A stretch of 21,124 nucleotides of DNA from Actinomycetes bacterium (GTDB taxonomy: Bacteria; Actinomycetota; Actinomycetes; Mycobacteriales; Micromonosporaceae). Location of the stretch: positions 1 to 21,124 of the forward strand of contig JAEZGP010000762.1 of NCBI GenBank assembly GCA_023437285.1. Reading direction: 5' to 3'. The notes below the pieces were generated by a model that made no database searches, had not been told where the DNA came from, and was given only the letters and a program-made list of their open reading frames with translations. The number at the start of each line of letters is the position of its first letter. Position 1 is the first letter of the stretch. Positions 21,029 to 21,124 of this stretch are shown here, one piece after another. Both the position numbers and the translations under genes were made by a program.

Positions 21029-21124
21029 ATGACGGTACCTGAAACCCCGGTGGTCGTCGTCAACGGCGGACCGGTCGTCCAGTGGTGGACGGCGCCGCGG
21101 CCGCGGCATGGCGCCGAGCTTAGC
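21029..21124 (+). CDS. 5' end of an unrecognised gene (runs off the window)
   Basis: ATG 21029 has AGGAG (21018-21022) six bases upstream, and the frame stays open for 32 codons to the window edge. The visible N-terminus is MTVPETPVVVVNGGPVVQWW, followed by a Pro/Arg-rich stretch. There is no signal peptide or TM segment in the visible part, and I cannot assign a family. It follows the histidine kinase by 78 bp on the same strand, so it may belong to the two-component operon or be its target. Confidence 0.6.
   Translation, partial: MTVPETPVVVVNGGPVVQWWTAPRPRHGAELS

Noticed and set aside
1..21124. tRNA, rRNA, insertion sequence or prophage genes
   Set aside because: I saw no cloverleaf, rRNA segment, transposase or integrase motif anywhere in the window.

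Overview
The window is high-GC actinobacterial DNA with frequent GTG starts, Shine-Dalgarno sites, genes overlapping by GTGA, and an mRNA leader that looks like the actinobacterial c-di-AMP riboswitch. The block pknB / trpG / small membrane protein / sortase E / DUF881 / crgA matches the origin-proximal cell-division neighbourhood of actinobacteria (compare Mycobacterium tuberculosis crgA, Rv0012, trpG, pknB). Gene content and style fit a Micromonosporaceae-like organism (Actinoplanes or Micromonospora type). That assignment is an inference from family knowledge, not from a search.

Layout. 1-2030 (+): tail of a Pro-rich membrane protein, then the PASTA kinase PknB. 4535-2076 (-): a tight four-gene run of DUF881 protein, sortase E, a 71-aa membrane protein and the glutamine amidotransferase TrpG/PabA. 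It converges on pknB across a hairpin. 4678-4962 (+): CrgA. 5085-7208 (+): an EtfD-like membrane iron-sulfur oxidoreductase behind a promoter whose -35 lies in a near-perfect palindrome. It overlaps tail-to-tail with a small two-TM protein. 7652-10020 (+): two translationally coupled CNNM/CBS membrane proteins. 10021-11322 (+): duplicated promoter-like units, a c-di-AMP riboswitch and a secreted NlpC/P60 peptidoglycan hydrolase. 11771-11376 (-): a stand-alone CBS-pair protein.

11965-14534 (+) is a three-gene operon: a cytidylyltransferase-like enzyme, a sn-glycerol-1-phosphate dehydrogenase-like enzyme and a CDP-alcohol phosphotransferase. Together they could make an activated glycerol-1-phosphate (the archaeal stereoisomer) and transfer it to an unknown acceptor. 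A convergent GT4 glycosyltransferase carries a small palindrome-bearing in-frame insertion. It is followed by an Fpg/Nei DNA glycosylase and a polyprenyl glycosylphosphotransferase of exopolysaccharide synthesis.

18360-19229 has no credible gene but holds the most striking object in the window: fourteen 20-bp imperfect palindromes at a strict 41/42-bp period (mean about 41.5 bp, about four helical turns). Arm positions covary, and a three-unit block has been duplicated. G-quadruplex-type G-runs follow, and then an OmpR-type response regulator and histidine kinase that may be transcribed leaderless. The window ends inside an unrecognised gene starting at 21029.
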